64,000 nucleotides of DNA from Trichoplusia ni (GCF_003590095.1 NC_039502.1:2170001-2234000); one strand, 5' to 3'; positions 11,361-25,078 are shown, counted from the stretch's first letter. Made by a program: numbers and translations. Notes: generated by a model from the letters alone, not told the origin.

Positions 11361-13959
11361 ATGACGAGGTGTACAGTGTTTCTATTAAGCCTGGCACTAT
11401 TGGCGCTGGTGTCGCTGTGCGCGGCGCGGAAGCTGCAGCCGACGGCCCCGCTGCTGCTGAGCGGCGGGCTGGTGCGCGGCAACATCGCGGCGGACGGCTC
11501 GCACGCGCAGTACCTGTCCATACCCTACGCCACCGTTACACACAGGTTTCAGGTCAGTCTCCATACGCACATTTGAATATCAGTTAGCTAGTAAGCAGGC
11601 CCGTTTAAAGCTATTGCATAAGTTTTAAAGAATCCGTGAAATAAATCTGATAGCATTGTACGCTAAGGTTTATAATGTGATAATCCACTTCTGATTATCA
11701 CCTTGCGTCCGGACGCAACCCAACGACCGTGTTGAAGTGTTGGCAAATTGTATTTTTTTTATGTTTCATCACACATAACAAGCTAACAAAACCAATATTT
11801 CAGACTGCCGAATCTGATCCAAAATGGGAGGGTGTCTACGATGCTTTCGAAGAGCGTGTAAGGTGCAAGCAAAGGGTTATGAACACCAGACCAACCGGCG
11901 TCGAGGACTGCCTAACGGTTAACGTGTACACGCCGCTCCCGCAGAGTGACAGCCCTCTACCAGTCATGGTGTTCATACACGGCGGAGGCTTCAGAGACGG
12001 CGCTGGATCATCTTTCATCTACGGACCGAGACACTTAATCAAACATGGTGTTATTCTAGTCACATTCAATTATAGACTAGAAGTTTTAGGATTCCTGTGC
12101 TTAGGTATCAAAGAAGCACCTGGAAACATAGGCTTGAAGGACCAAGTTCAAGCATTAAAATGGGTGCAGAAAAATATTAGAAATTTCGGAGGGGACCCGG
12201 ATAATGTTACTATTTTTGGAGAGAGCGCGGGATCTGCATCTGTCAATTATCACGTGATATCGCCGATGTCACAAGGTTTATTCAAAAGGGCTATTATGCA
12301 GAGCGGTTCAGCTATTGCCCAGTGGGCTTTACAGTTTGAACCCATAAAAACTGCCAGTCTCCTTGCAGCTGAAATGGGTTATAAAACTGAAGATCCCTTG
12401 GCACTTTATAAGTTTTTTAATAGCTCGGATGCAGACGATTTGATAAGTCACCGTATTCCTCGAGAGAAGGGCAGTACAATCATATCCCAGTACGTATTTG
12501 TACCGTGCATTGAAAAAAGTATCCCGGGAGTGGAATCTTTCTTATCCGATAGTCCAATCAACTTGTTATCCAAGGGTCAATATAATAAAGTTGCCCTAAT
12601 TATTGGATATAATAACCAAGAGGGCTACTATTTTGCAGGAAGAGAAAATGATACTGCACTATTAGAAATTGATTTTTATAATGCTTTACCAAGAGATCTG
12701 GTGTTCCCGTCAAACATGCAGAAAATAAAAACCGCTCAGACTTTTGATGAACTGTATATGAAGGGAGAGACAATAAGTAATGAACCCACTGCCCTATTGA
12801 AATACGCTCATTACTTAGGCGATGTCGGCGTAAAGTACCCAGTTTCAGCTACTATAGATCTTTTCCTGAAAACCCTGAATAAGCCTGTGTTCGCTTATCA
12901 GTTTACCTACGGAGGACTCTTGAACCTAGCCAAGATTGCGTTCGGGTTCAGGAAATACCCAGGAGCGACGCATGGAGACGAACTCTTCTACATGTTTAGC
13001 ATGCCAGCGCAGCTCAATGTCGAAAGGGATATGGTAGAGAAAATGACCACTTTTTGGACTAACTTCGCGAAATATGGGTAAGTTCTAACTATTTTCTTGA
13101 TTTAAAGTTAGCTATGAGCTAACAATTTACCTCTGAACAATTTGACTTTTGCTTTGGATTTTAAGACATACACATGACAAACAATGCTAATGAATTAAGA
13201 ATGGATGAATGTCTTTTCTTGTATTAATTATTTTAATTAAATGTACGTATTGAATATTTAAAGCGCATTCCTTCACCCAGAGCAACAATTCACTGTTATA
13301 CTCTACTTTTGCAAACAAAATTTAATTCCGTCAAACCGAGATGAAATGCATACAGCGAACATTTATTTGCTTTACAAATTGAAGATTTGAAGCACAGAAA
13401 TGCAACAAAGAAACTAATTCATTCCGTTCATTCGCTCTTGCATATATCTTAGCAGATCAAGAAGGCATTGGCTCGCTTAATGTTTTGCAATAAAATGACG
13501 GTAACACAACAAAATGCATAATAAACTGTTAAGATGATTGGCAGGTGACCCAGACCTACATAAATTGATTTTACAATAACGGATATAATTATATTTTTAC
13601 TTACGTTGCATTTGTATTTTAGATTTGGCGTTCAAATATTTATGTGTATTATTAATTAAACAATGTGTATTGTGTAAAATAAATTCATTTCTGTTCTGAA
13701 AATCACCTCATGAAATTACGAAATATTTTGGATTTCGCTGTTAAAAAAGAACAGAATTAGACAGTTTATTTTATTATATATTTTATTTTACAGAGAACCT
13801 ACTCCGGATTCTTCAATCTTGCCGAAGTGGGAGCCAGCAGAGGTGCAGGATCCTCAGTTGATGATCATAGACAAGGAGTGCGTCATGGCGCCCGTCTGGG
13901 GGGACGAGTACATCGGTGCGTGGAATGATACCTACTCCAAATACAGAAAAACTAATTAA
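11361..13959 (+). CDS. Secreted carboxylesterase B (CCE family), 3 exons, recent duplicate of A
   Basis: Exons 11361-11552, 11804-13077 and 13794-13959, phases 0 and 2, encode about 543 residues. Exons 2 and 3 have exactly the same lengths (1274 and 166 nt) as in esterase A. A signal peptide with a leucine-rich core covers residues 1-23. The catalytic set is complete: oxyanion hole HGGG 123-126, Ser205 in GESAG, Glu337 in NNQEG, His454 in GATHGDE. Acyl-pocket and mid-domain segments differ from A (for example around residues 185-215 and 230-255), so substrate preference may have diverged. The tail NDTYSKYRK is canonical and lacks ER retention. Sequons NVT, NSS, NDT and a terminal NDT suggest glycosylation. 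It was produced by tandem duplication that included the promoter. A 153-bp patch (12014-12166) is almost identical to A, which fits later gene conversion. Confidence 0.93.
11681..11751 (+). promoter_or_regulatory. Conserved block in intron 1 of esterase B
   Basis: Counterpart of 7174-7255: 'taatccacttctgatt' and 'gaagtgttggcaaattgt'. Between them lies a 12-bp palindrome 'gcgtccggacgc' (about 11705-11716) that is not preserved in the A copy. Confidence 0.4.
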
Positions 13960-14235
13960 GAATTACTTGTGCTAATATAAAACCAAGAGCTCTTCATCTG
14001 TCATGATTATTGTTGAAATGAATTTATCTAGTGGGCCAAAAACTGTACTTAGGAAGCGTGCGGCTAAGGCTGCATTAAGATCACTTTAAGACGTGATGAT
14101 AGGCAATTAAGCTCTCCTCTCATCCCTCCACCGTCGTTCTTGTCTCGGACTCCGATTTGAGGTTCCCGATTTGGGTCATGTTTGTCCAGAAAAGGAAAGA
14201 AAAGTCGTAATTTCATCCCCATTCATCCCCATTCA

Positions 14236-14393
14236 TCAAATCAAACATATATTTTTTTATTAAAAATCAATACTTTTTTACATAATTTTAACGGTATATA
14301 TGTATTATTATTATTATATATATACTTATTACACTTATTATATTACTTTTATATTATATTATTATATTACTTACTTATTATACTTATGTATTA
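14236..14393. repeat. AT-rich low-complexity tract
   Basis: Degenerate runs of 'tattat' and 'tacttatta' units over about 150 bp. The open frames here are composition artefacts. Confidence 0.6.
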
Positions 14394-15589
14394 TTCAGCA
14401 CTCCGAGTACCTTTCGGGTCAGCTTTTTGGCTCATGAAATTCAGCTGAACACCGTGTTTAGAACTTCTGTCACCCGCAGCACAGTTTGTCTTATCCCATA
14501 GTGAAACTAATTATTACAATCGTAACTTAAAGACTTCCAATCATCGACGTATGTCAACGCGCTTTCCGCGTCAAGGGCGGTAACTTAAACTATTTTTGGT
14601 CCCCGGATATCCGCTAGGCTGATTAATGCATCAAATTAATTTAGGCATTTAGTATAAAATTCTAAGAATAATGCGTAAACATAAGTAGTAAACTGTAATT
14701 TGCATTTTTTACTAATAAAACTACTTTTATAAATATTAATGAGGTTCTAACAATATATTAACACTGTTTTGTATAATTATATATTAATATATGAATAAAT
14801 ATTGGTATATTTTTATTTTACATCATTAATAATCTCAAAGCTTAGAACGACTTTTTAAAGTTTTTTTTCAGCATATATAAATTACCTAAATTTGTATTAC
14901 CTAAGTAGGTACCTAAGATCTGTAAATACCTGCTCGGTAGTATTTTACCTACTCAATATGTTTTTATTGTATGGTAATAGTTATTTACGTTCAGAAACAT
15001 GTAGTCACAGTGTTTTGAACTTTTTGTAAATATGCTGTCATTGTGCAATTACTTCATTAATTATTTCCGTTTAAGGTAATTTTAAAACCGCCATTAACGT
15101 GTCACAAAAAAATCTATTTGGAAAAAGGCTTTTGGATATCAGTTGCATATAGAGCCGATATAACCTGGTTCCCGGCACGCAAATTCACCACATATTCAGG
15201 GAATCCTTCAGTTACTGTGCAAATAATAGAAGCTAATATTAAAATGGTATATTTCTAGTCCATTTGACAGCTGAAGGTCGCGTATGATGCACAGAAGCTA
15301 GCTGGTTACCAAACACATAATATATGTGAGCTATAAATCTCCGAGAAATGCGGTCAGCACCGGCCCAGCTGTCCCCACAAGCTGTGACGTAAACATCGAA
15401 AAAGTATTACTTATAAGTAGATTTTGCTTTAGAACAACCTATAGAAAGAAACATAAGCAAGTCATCATATACAGAAATTAAATAAAATTCTCATTTTATC
15501 TGAGGATAAAAAATAGTCTGCGTGTTAAGCCAGAGTGACAAAAACGCCTATACCTACCAACTCTATTTATTACTCTATTATATTATTAA

Positions 15590-15712
15590 ATTTTAGTTTG
15601 TACTTATTATTAAAATTTGCATGCCTTTATGGCAAAATATGGCTGAACCATTAAAATGTATCTGTACTGTACCCAGATTTGCGAATAAATTTATTTTTAT
15701 CTTTATCTATCA
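15590..15712 (+). repeat. Probable non-LTR retrotransposon 3' end
   Basis: Contains 'gcatgcctttatggcaaaat', 'atggctgaaccatt' and 'acccagatttgcgaataaat', followed by a simple 'tttttatcttta' tail. From memory this order resembles common 3' UTR ends of lepidopteran LINEs. No coding part remains. Confidence 0.5.
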
Positions 15713-18066
15713 CCATCAGATCGGTCGTTCTGTTGAGGTAGCAACAAATATACATATGCAACAATTACTAACAAAAACTTTCGCTTTCGTGATATTAGTG
15801 TGAAGATACAACCAAGTCATCAAATCAAAACAATGTCTATGTGCTTAAACTTACAAAACAAAGGCTGATCCAATTTTGATCTCTCGGATATTTGGAAAGA
15901 ATACAGACAATAGCACAATTGCACGCTCAAGACGGAAGAAGGCAAACTACTGCATATATTTTCACACACAAATTAAACTGAATAATTTAAATATAACGAG
16001 AGAACGCTAATTGTTGAAGATTTCAACTCTGTCACAATAACTTAATAACATGATGAGGTCTTAAATGGTATATTCTACGTACGGCTTCTGCACTCTCCAT
16101 GCACAGACGCTGCAGAATATAGTACAGCAATAGTTCTCCACTGTCTCCTAAGTACTAAAAAGTTAAATCTATCTGTGTCTATCGAAGTATTGTTAAACAA
16201 ACATAATAAGAGTCAGAAGACCTTCAATATCGACAACCTCCAAGTGCCCGACAGTGTCAATAAATTTCTCAACAGATTCGTGTTCTAGTGTACCTACTCG
16301 GTACCAATGTCGCGAACTCTCAAGTACGCCAGTTGCATCAGCGCTCACAAGTGCCCTGCCGGTCCTACGAGGTGCCGGCTGTGGTGAGGCGACCTTCGTT
16401 GTGAAAGGATGGTCCCGTCGCGGCCTGGCCGCAGACCGAGTCACAGCACGCGGCCGCGGCCAAAGTCGCGGGACTCGCGCGCTTGTGATAACGTGCAGGC
16501 TGCGCGTGCGCACACGATAAACTAACACTTACACCATTACGAAATGTGCCGATGTGTGAAAATATGTTTTGTACTATTTACGTGTGTTTTTAGAACGGCG
16601 TTGACGTTTTGTTAAATAAGGCGCGTTGTGTTGTGTACGTGCGGTTCGTGTACCGCTTAATTGTTACGATTTAGTTGACCACAACCGGGCCGCAACCCAG
16701 ATACAGCCCTATTATAACACGTTACTACAGCTGCTTGTTTGTGGTTACTGGTTTACTGGGTACTTGTTAACTCACGTGTAGCGCACTGCCTTGTGGATGC
16801 GTGTTGCGGATCTCCATGAAATGGAAAGTCAGCGCCCGGGTACTGGACTACTATTCACGTTATCGAATCGTTCTTCCTGGACTATTAGCCATTTAAGGAC
16901 ATGAGAGATACTACAAAATACAATAGGTGTGAACTGTTATGATGCAAGTTTTACACAGGTTTGTTTACATTTTTACCCGTTTATTTTCATGAATTACAAA
17001 CAACGACAATGACAATTGATGGAACTATGTATGTAATTTCAATAAATTGATAAATTATAAAACGCTAAATACTTGATCAGTCGCCGGCTTTTGACGACAC
17101 CTGACCACTTTACTTAAACATATGTATCTATGTTGTTATCTAACTTCCTAAACAACATATTTTCTCCGAGCTCTGCTAGTCTTGACATTGACACGGTTAT
17201 CGTTTACATAACGCAGCGTTAACATTTGACAGGCGATACGATCTAATCTAGTTTATATCAGTACCGACACGGCTATTGTCACTACTAAATCATAGCTTTA
17301 GCTTATAAATTGTAGAAAGCCTTGAAAGAATAAACTTTTGGTCTAGAATTAATGTCGGATTTTAGATTATTTTAGTTAGCATTTTTGAAAAAACAAGGTT
17401 AATTTATAATAATTTAATTTGAAAATCAAATAAATATTTCATGTTACTAAGACAGAAGAGTAACGATGTGATCAAGTTTTTCGTAAAACATTAATACATG
17501 ATGATGATAATGCTCGATAGTCATTGATTTTTATTTTGTTTTTTTTTTTAATTTAATCAATTTAGTTTTTTGTAGTATTGGTCCTGAAAATAATATCAGG
17601 TTGAAATACTGAATTTTTAAAACGTCATTAATTATTTAAACTACCGAATAGTATAATGGTTAATCGTTATGCATAACCGCTTAATGCAACAACAGTTACC
17701 CAATTCCGTAAGCCCTTACCTACTTACTGCTACATGATGCCGAGGCTTGACCTCCGGAGCTGAACCACTACCTTCACGCTCGACTCGCTGAGTCACCGGC
17801 AGCGCAAACAGTTAAACTGAACATATCCGCGCAATGCCAATCAAGTGGTGTCTCAATATCCTGTTCCCGTGTTGGCAATGTTGCCACACACTGCTGCACA
17901 ATGACGAGTGAATGCCCTTAACACACGTGCACCAGACACGTATACACGCGCCAAAATAAATAGCCTTTGCGGATGACCACAGACCGTATTGACATTCCGC
18001 TAGGTTGAGCTGTGTCTACTCTGTAGCATTGCAATCAATCAGCTCAACCGATGATGTCCCACAGTC

Positions 18067-19386
18067 ATGCTGCTGCGAGAGTTACAACGCCAAGTTTACT
18101 TATCTATATCTATACTCTATACTAATATATATGCATTTTGCGAAAAATATAGTGTATTCAATGACAGCCAAAATGGATTTCGCAAGAACCGATCCACTGT
18201 TTTGGCTGTCTACAAGTATATCCAAGAAGCACTAAAAATTATTGATAATAAAAATTATGCTATTGGACTACTACTAGACATGACCAAAGCTTATGATAAA
18301 GTACAATTTGATATTTTATTAAATAAACTCTACAACATAGGTATCCGCGGAAAAATTCATGACTGGTTTACATCATATTTAAAAAACAGAGAACAAGTCG
18401 TTGAAATAGAACACTACAATACACAAACTCAACATATTGAACAAATCAGATCACAAAACATACCCGTAAACGCCTCCATACCGCAGGGAAGTGTCATAGG
18501 ATGCCTACTGTTCTTAGTCTACATTAATGATCTCCCTAATCACATAAACGAAAAGAGCGTATTATTTGCCGATGACGTCTCTATTCTAACATCGTGTAGT
18601 AATAACCATAATTTAAACCAAACACTAACATCTTTACTTGACACCACAACATTTTGGATGAACGAACACAACCTTGAAATTAACTTTAATAAAACAAAAA
18701 TAATTGCTTTTCACCCGCGACAAAAAAACCCTATAAATATTAATTTTGAATACAAAGGATCCAAATTAGAAATAGTAAATAAATTCACCCTTTTAGGCCT
18801 AGATATAGATACGCATATTGACTGGAAACCTCACATACAGAAATTAAAAAGTAAGTTATCTAAATTTGCATATGCTCTCAGAGAAATAAAGAAAACTACA
18901 GACCTCGAAACAGCAATGGTAACATACTATGCGTACGCGTTCGCTTGGCTTAAATATGGAATAATATTGTGGGGTAACAGTACAGACGCACCTTTACTCT
19001 TTACAATACAGAAAAAACTTATAAGAATACTTACTAACATCGAAGACACCGACTCATGTAAACCACACTTCAAAGAACTAAACATCTTAACTCTGCCCTG
19101 TCTCTATATATTTGAAATTTGTAATTTTGTAAGAAGATACCCTCAATTCTACAATAAAAGAGAAGACATTCAAACAAAATATAAACTTCGACATGGAAAT
19201 CGACTCAATCTACCAACTTCACGATTAAAGATGCACTCCTCTAGTGCGTTTGTTACGTCCATTAAAATCTACAATAATTTACCAGAATACATAAAAAATA
19301 CAGAATCAAACAATATATTTAGCAATAAACTGAAGCGATTTCTCTTAGATAGAAGCTACTACACAATCGACGAATACTTCAAATAA
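18067..19386 (+). pseudogene. 5'-truncated non-LTR reverse transcriptase
   Basis: An open frame of 439 codons. The first 25 or so residues are probably flanking sequence, and RT similarity starts near residue 20. Motifs in order: QNGFRKNRST (35-44), LLLDMTKAYDKV with the first catalytic Asp at 71, IPQGSVIGCLLF (138-149), FADDVSIL with the catalytic Asp pair at 169-170, then a long thumb/C-terminal part. The endonuclease domain and any ORF1 are missing, so this copy cannot move by itself, although the remaining RT frame is uninterrupted. That suggests a young insertion. It is a LINE-type (jockey/CR1-like group) element; the exact clade is not assigned. Confidence 0.85.
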
Positions 19387-19845
19387 AATTCTAACTACAA
19401 ACAAGCAATACTTAATACTTAATACATTAATATATTTACCTCACTTACCGTGCCATATCTTTAATGTATAATTATATACTTACTATTTAGTTAATAAAAA
19501 ATACATATAGTATATAAAACAATGAATAAAGATTTATATATAATATAGAATGTATATAGTATAAACTAATAATATATAAATATGTAATAAATAATAATAG
19601 TAAAAAAGTAATAAATAATTAATAATTAATAATTAAAATAAAATAAATCTACATTAAATATGTAAAAGTAAGATTCTCTTCCTTGATTTTAATATTAAAT
19701 GTTAAAAAGCGCTCTTCATCCTCTCCTCTAAAAAACTAAGTTTGCTGTGCCCGACAGGGTCCATAATTGTTTCTTTTAAGTTTACCTACCAGCTTTGTAC
19801 ACATTATGGAATGCAATAAAGTTATTGATTGATTGATTGATTGAT
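18105..19845 (+). mobile_element. Truncated LINE with (TTGA)n tail
   Basis: Comprises the RT coding part, an AT-rich 3' UTR (19387-19820) with 'gtacacattatggaatgcaa' and an AATAAA, and a 'ttgattgattgattga' microsatellite tail at about 19822-19845. Such tails are typical of some non-LTR families. The 5' junction is approximate. I could not identify a target-site duplication by eye. Another repeat follows directly at 19848. Confidence 0.75.
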
Positions 19846-19847
19846 AT

Positions 19848-20095
19848 AAAGCTGAAGAGTTTGTTTGTTTGAACGCGCTAATCTCAGGAACTACTGGTCC
19901 CAATTGAAAAAAAATATTTTTGTGTTGAATAGATCATTCATCGAGGAAGGCTTTAGGCTATAAACCATCACGCTGCGACTAATAGGAGCGAAGATCAGTG
20001 GAAAATGTGAAAAAAAACAGGGCAGGTATAAATCATAACTGACATATTATTATCTTCTACCCACGGGGACGAAGTCGCGGGCGACAGCTAGTCAA
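19848..20095 (+). repeat. Interspersed lepidopteran repeat, copy 2 of 3
   Basis: Begins 'aaagctgaagagtttgtttg', then 'aacgcgctaatctcaggaac', 'gaggaaggct', 'gcgactaataggagcgaaga', and ends 'gacgaagtcgcgggcgacag' followed by 'ctagt'. It abuts the tail of the LINE. The orientation is opposite to copies 1 and 3. Confidence 0.8.
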
Positions 20096-23000
20096 AAAAT
20101 AAATGTGTACCATCATGTGTGCTTCAGTACTGTACCACTACTACTACTGCTGTGGTACAGTTCAGCCATCCTAGTGTAACATATTTTCCCATATCATGAC
20201 CTTGCTAATCTATGTGCTCATGTAGCTATACTAGCAGAACACTATTACTCAAGTGTTCACACTCCAAAGCTTTTTAGATGTAGAAAACTGTTAATACGTT
20301 AAACCAAAATTATTAAAGATTTTTTTTAATAAAATGCCCCCTAAATCATTTATCTGTTTTGCAGAATTTTACAAATAGGTACTCATCTGTTGACAACGAA
20401 TTTAATGATCACACAAATTATTTTCTTCTGCACGACATGGCACCTAGAATCTTAATCTAGTAATTGAATTATGTATATCTAGTATATGTCTATTTTATAC
20501 GAACTTTAATGTGAATAATATGAAAATGAGGAGTCATATTTTAGCGGTCAGTATTCATAGATCGGATCTTTAAAGAACCGGAATTCTACTGAAGTCAATT
20601 ATTTGCTTGAATCAATATGAATTTCAATTAATGAGGATGAATATGCATATTTGAATAAGGATGACAATATTTGCAATGCGCAAGGTATATTATATGTGTG
20701 ATATGTGCATATAAATGAAGACTTTGTTGCTTAATTGACTGCCCATTTTATTACACCCGTCGCAAATGTCAATAGCTGCACTGCGTTATTGTCTGCGATG
20801 ACTTCGTGACTTAAAAATCACGTATGACAGTTCAAGGATTCTTTTCCAATCAATTATAAATTAAACACCTTCAAATATACGATAATTTTGACACTTTCAT
20901 AAACGGTTTATTATTTTATTGTTTACCGAGTCTACGACTACCCGCTACCTTGAGCGATGGAGAAATGTTTGCAATCAAATAAAAGGTACGATTTGAGGCC
21001 AATGAGTGAAGAATAGGTGAAGAGACAAGTATTTAATCAAAAAGATCCGTTCTCGTCAAAAGACCTAATCTTAATGGAGTCTTCCCTCGGTCTTTTCGTA
21101 AAACCTTAGGTACTCTTGTCGACACGGACCAGCCCGCACGTTACGTAGTTCATCTATCCTGCGACCTCCTCCTACGAAGGTCTCGTTCTTAAAAACCACC
21201 TTAGATGACCACCTCTTAGATCTTAGCCACCAGATTATTGTCTATAACGGAGATCAGACTATATGTCTCCCAGCAGCACTTACTACGAGAAAGAAAATAC
21301 TTAAGAAATAACAGTTTTTTATTAATTGGAAGTGATGTGAGTGAGTTCTTGAAACTTGCTGCGCAGGGCTGTCCTACGACTTGGTACGAGATATATTATA
21401 TTTTGTCGCCGCGCCGCGCCGCTTCGCAGTTACTAGTGCGTCTAACCTTTAATCCTCAAACGGTCATGTGTCAGACAAAGTTCATCAGATATGTAGAGCG
21501 CAAGGACGCTGATAGTTAGGGCTATGGTCGCTAAGTGTGTCAGTGTTGCCTCACAAACGTACCGCCGATAAGGCATCGGTTATCAGCTAAGGTTGCAAAA
21601 TGTCATCCTGCATAAAAACTCTATTCATTATTATTAATAGATCGGACATGATCGTTTATTAGAGGGACTGGTAGAGCATTTGCAAACATATCTTATCTCG
21701 TAAATAAGTAAACCAAACTGCCGTATATATTTTTATCGTTTTTAGCTTACCACATGTTAACTCGGGGTTTTACGGATAAATACGTAATTTTATGAATCCG
21801 GACTCTTCCGAGAACTATATATTTTTTTCTTGTTTTATCTCGTAAACAAAAAGTGGTTAAACAACAAATAAGTGTGTCCTTGCTGTGTTAAGCAACGCAA
21901 GAAAGAAACATTTCACGAATTTGAAAGTTACGCCAAAATTATGGGCGCTATAATTGCAGTATTGATTGTATTATAATATCGTAAGACCTGAAATTACGAT
22001 TTCCTAATAGCTATCACCATAAGTAATTCAGTTTAATTAAACAGTGCACGCTCATAAATCATGAATACATAATGCATTAGCAGGGAAACTATTGATTTTG
22101 GTTATTTCGATGTGTTATGTCACGTTAGCCTTCAGATTCGGAAAAACCTGCATTGGTTCTAATGAAACATGATTAAAAAACATCCATACATAAGTGTAAG
22201 AGCTCGCGATCACTTTACCTTGTATTTTTTGTGTAAGCCCAGGAAATTATTAAAAGATGAAGTTAAGCACAAGTCATCCTTTTTTTGTGCCTTCAGTAGT
22301 TCTGAGCATCCAGAGTTCGGTACTTACCTACCGGAACTTAATCATTACTTTTTTTTGGACCGCACACATTTGACACATAATGCGCCGTGGCAGCAGAAGC
22401 TTTCTGATAAACTCGACTTAATTTAAAAACTTGGCAAATTCAATGTGGAATATTATTGCGCACGGTAGAGCGATTCCACATGGGAAAAATACTAGAGCCC
22501 AACTGTGATGCGACTATGGCTAATGGTAATTATAATTATGAAGGGTGGGCGAAATGTAAATGGTGCTGACCTTCAAAAAGTGCTACTTAGTAGCCTAATT
22601 TGAATAAATGAATTTTAATTTTGATTTTTGATTTATAGTTTCAATTGTCATATCGACTTATACATCACTAAATTTAAAGATACATGTATATTCTCTAGCG
22701 TTTTGTACACAGTCAATATTTTTCCATACGGAAATAAAATCTGTATCAACATTAGATGTTACGAACTTCACGCTAATGTGTTATCAAACTCCTAATTATT
22801 TTGAACATTAAAAATTGTAGATGCAATCTCAGAATGTGCCTAAAACCGGTTTCCCTTTTCTTGAAAACAAAATAAAGCCTCAAAATTTCCTGTTCTTGAG
22901 GTCTTGTCTGTCCCTTCGCTCGCGGCAGTTTCCTTAATGCACGTTTACATATTTATAAAACCCACCAGTCTAGCTAGCCCAGTATTTTTCCTCACACAAT

Positions 23001-23490
23001 AAAATCTTGCACTTGTTCTTAAGTTATGAATACTTGTATTTCTGCATACTAGTCTTTTACTGCGAATTTGCCCATAATTCGATTAATCTATCTTGATTCT
23101 ATAACCAATACATAAATAATAATTGCTGCCCGGAAAATGTTTGTATGGTAGGTACTTAGAAATTTATTGTACTCAACAATAAAACATACAAAATTTCTTA
23201 ATGACAAACAAAAAGTGCTTACATACATATTTATATATTCTTAATATATTGTAATACTGTGATAAATACGAACTCAGTACGTACATTAAAATGTACAGCA
23301 GACGCCACGCGTGTGGTAATCATGAATTTATAATTTCAAGCTTATGTCTTCAAAATAATGAGTCCGTTTACGTGGAGTCCCTTACTAGTGATGTGCGGTT
23401 GTCTGTACCAGACTCATTTAAAAATTAAATAAGTGAAGCTTTTATTGTGTCTCTCGTACCTTCTGTCGCGCGTCGCAAACCTTCGGCGCA
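20096..23490. other. Intergenic region, no gene seen
   Basis: AT-rich sequence with a probable LINE tail at 22560-22650. Short open frames at 21238-21519 and 22169-22426 show no domain signal. Confidence 0.5.
22560..22650 (+). repeat. Probable LINE 3' tail
   Basis: The 'gtgctacttagtagcctaat' stretch followed by 'ttgaataaatgaattttaat' and 'tttgatttttgattt' resembles, from memory, the 3' end of common lepidopteran non-LTR elements. There is no coding remainder. Confidence 0.45.
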
Positions 23491-23589
23491 GGCGCGAGGA
23501 CCACAGAGTGAGGCGTGCGCGCGCGCATACAACGCGTCAAAACATACATTACTTAATCATTTTATGTGACGATATTAAATAATATTTTG
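23491..23589 (+). promoter_or_regulatory. Possible promoter or leader exon of esterase C
   Basis: A GC-rich block with 'gtgcgcgcgcgcat' (the same CG-alternating run occurs in the esterase A block near 3225) sits in AT-rich DNA and is followed by a strong donor-like 'ttttggtgagtg'. It lies 1.5 kb before the start of esterase C. Similarity to the A and B promoter blocks is otherwise weak. Confidence 0.25.
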
Positions 23590-25078
23590 GTGAGTGTAAT
23601 TTATTGTTGTTATAAAATTGGTGAATAGTGTACAGAAAACAAAATGCCAGGAAATATTCAGTAAAATTGGTGACCATTATTCAATATTTCTTTTTTATAG
23701 AGCAGATTGAATTTATTCTTATTAATATTTTGTCAATTGTTCATAATCTGTTCATTGTTCCGGGATCTTTGGGACACTCAGTACAAATAAAATTTTCAAA
23801 AATATAGTTTCTCACTTTCTAGAATTAAAACAAATATTGAGATTTTTGCGAAAGATTAGTAAGTAAAAGGTTCCGTAGGTTCCTAGTGTCTCTATTTCAT
23901 AGTGTAGATCTTAATTCCTCAAAACTACTGACTATATGCCGTTCTAGCCAATATCCGTTTTAAGTGTTAATTGTGATATACATACATATACGAGTATGTT
24001 GCTCTGAAATATATTATTTTGCATTCTACATACAACTATGTTCTTGCTTACTACGCGACACATGCATGTTTTAAAATTTTAAATATAAGAAGACTGCCAA
24101 AGGGTAGAAACAGGACCCTATTACTAAAGGTCCGCTGTCTGTCAGTCAATCCGTCACCAAGCTATATCAGTGCAGTTCATAACTTTATTCTTCCAACTTT
24201 CAAAACTCAACTTCCTACAGACAAACCGTGCATTCATTTTTGTGGGAATTAAATAATAAGGCAATATTTAAACTTTTTAATAAATAAATAAACGGTGATA
24301 GCAGACAATTAAAATAATAATATTTAACAAAACCACTAAGTACATCAACTTAATACTAAAAGGAAACCGGGGTGAAGCAACGGTTACTACGGTTATAAAT
24401 TTGTTGCGTCGTGACAAGTACATTTCAGAGTCACCCACCAATATGTATGGAACCTCCAGTGTCGCTCGGCCGACTCTCACTGTTTCGAGATATCGTTAAT
24501 TACTCATTGATTTTATGCATATTTTATTCCCTACGTATTCAACGTTAAATTCTATCAGCGTAATCTGTAGGTTAATCAAAACAAAAGAATACGTGACGAT
24601 ACGTGAAAAATACATTACGTAGGGTCACGAAGGGTTAGTATTATTTTTAAATACATTATAAACTGACGTCACTGCACCGAGAGATTAGACAAGTATCAAG
24701 GGCGACGCCTGTTTATATTGGCATTAGATGATAATATGGAACATAATTTTCTGTCTATGACTGAGAGTCGTGTGAATTAGAATAAACGTACATTGTTGTC
24801 GAAATTTAAAATAGACTTTTATAAAGTTACACAGTTAACAATCCTTCCCATAGTTTTCACTTTTAATAATCATATAAATACTCTCAACAAACTGCACTCC
24901 TTAGTCTGCTTATTATACTAGAGGTACTACACTGCAAATGCACACACGTTTGTGTACAAACTCACTCCTCTAAATTAAGGACTTTATCAAGTAACATTTT
25001 GGTCAAGTTCTTATAAGTGCTTTTTATTTCTAAGTTAACAAGTATTGTAAATTTGTTTCTATTGTTGTACGTAGTGGT

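Larger units (their letters stand above)
13960..18104. other. Intergenic region, no gene seen
   Basis: Downstream of esterase B, with a possible AATAAA at 14714. It holds an AT-rich low-complexity tract (14236-14393) and a probable LINE 3' end (15590-15712). A GC-richer patch at about 16330-16510 is open on both strands but matches nothing I recognise. I call no gene here. Confidence 0.5.

Noticed and set aside
16193..16528. Overlapping open frames on both strands in a GC-rich patch
   Set aside because: Neither frame resembles a known family. The openness on both strands reflects GC-rich composition. A promoter or untranslated exon remains possible.
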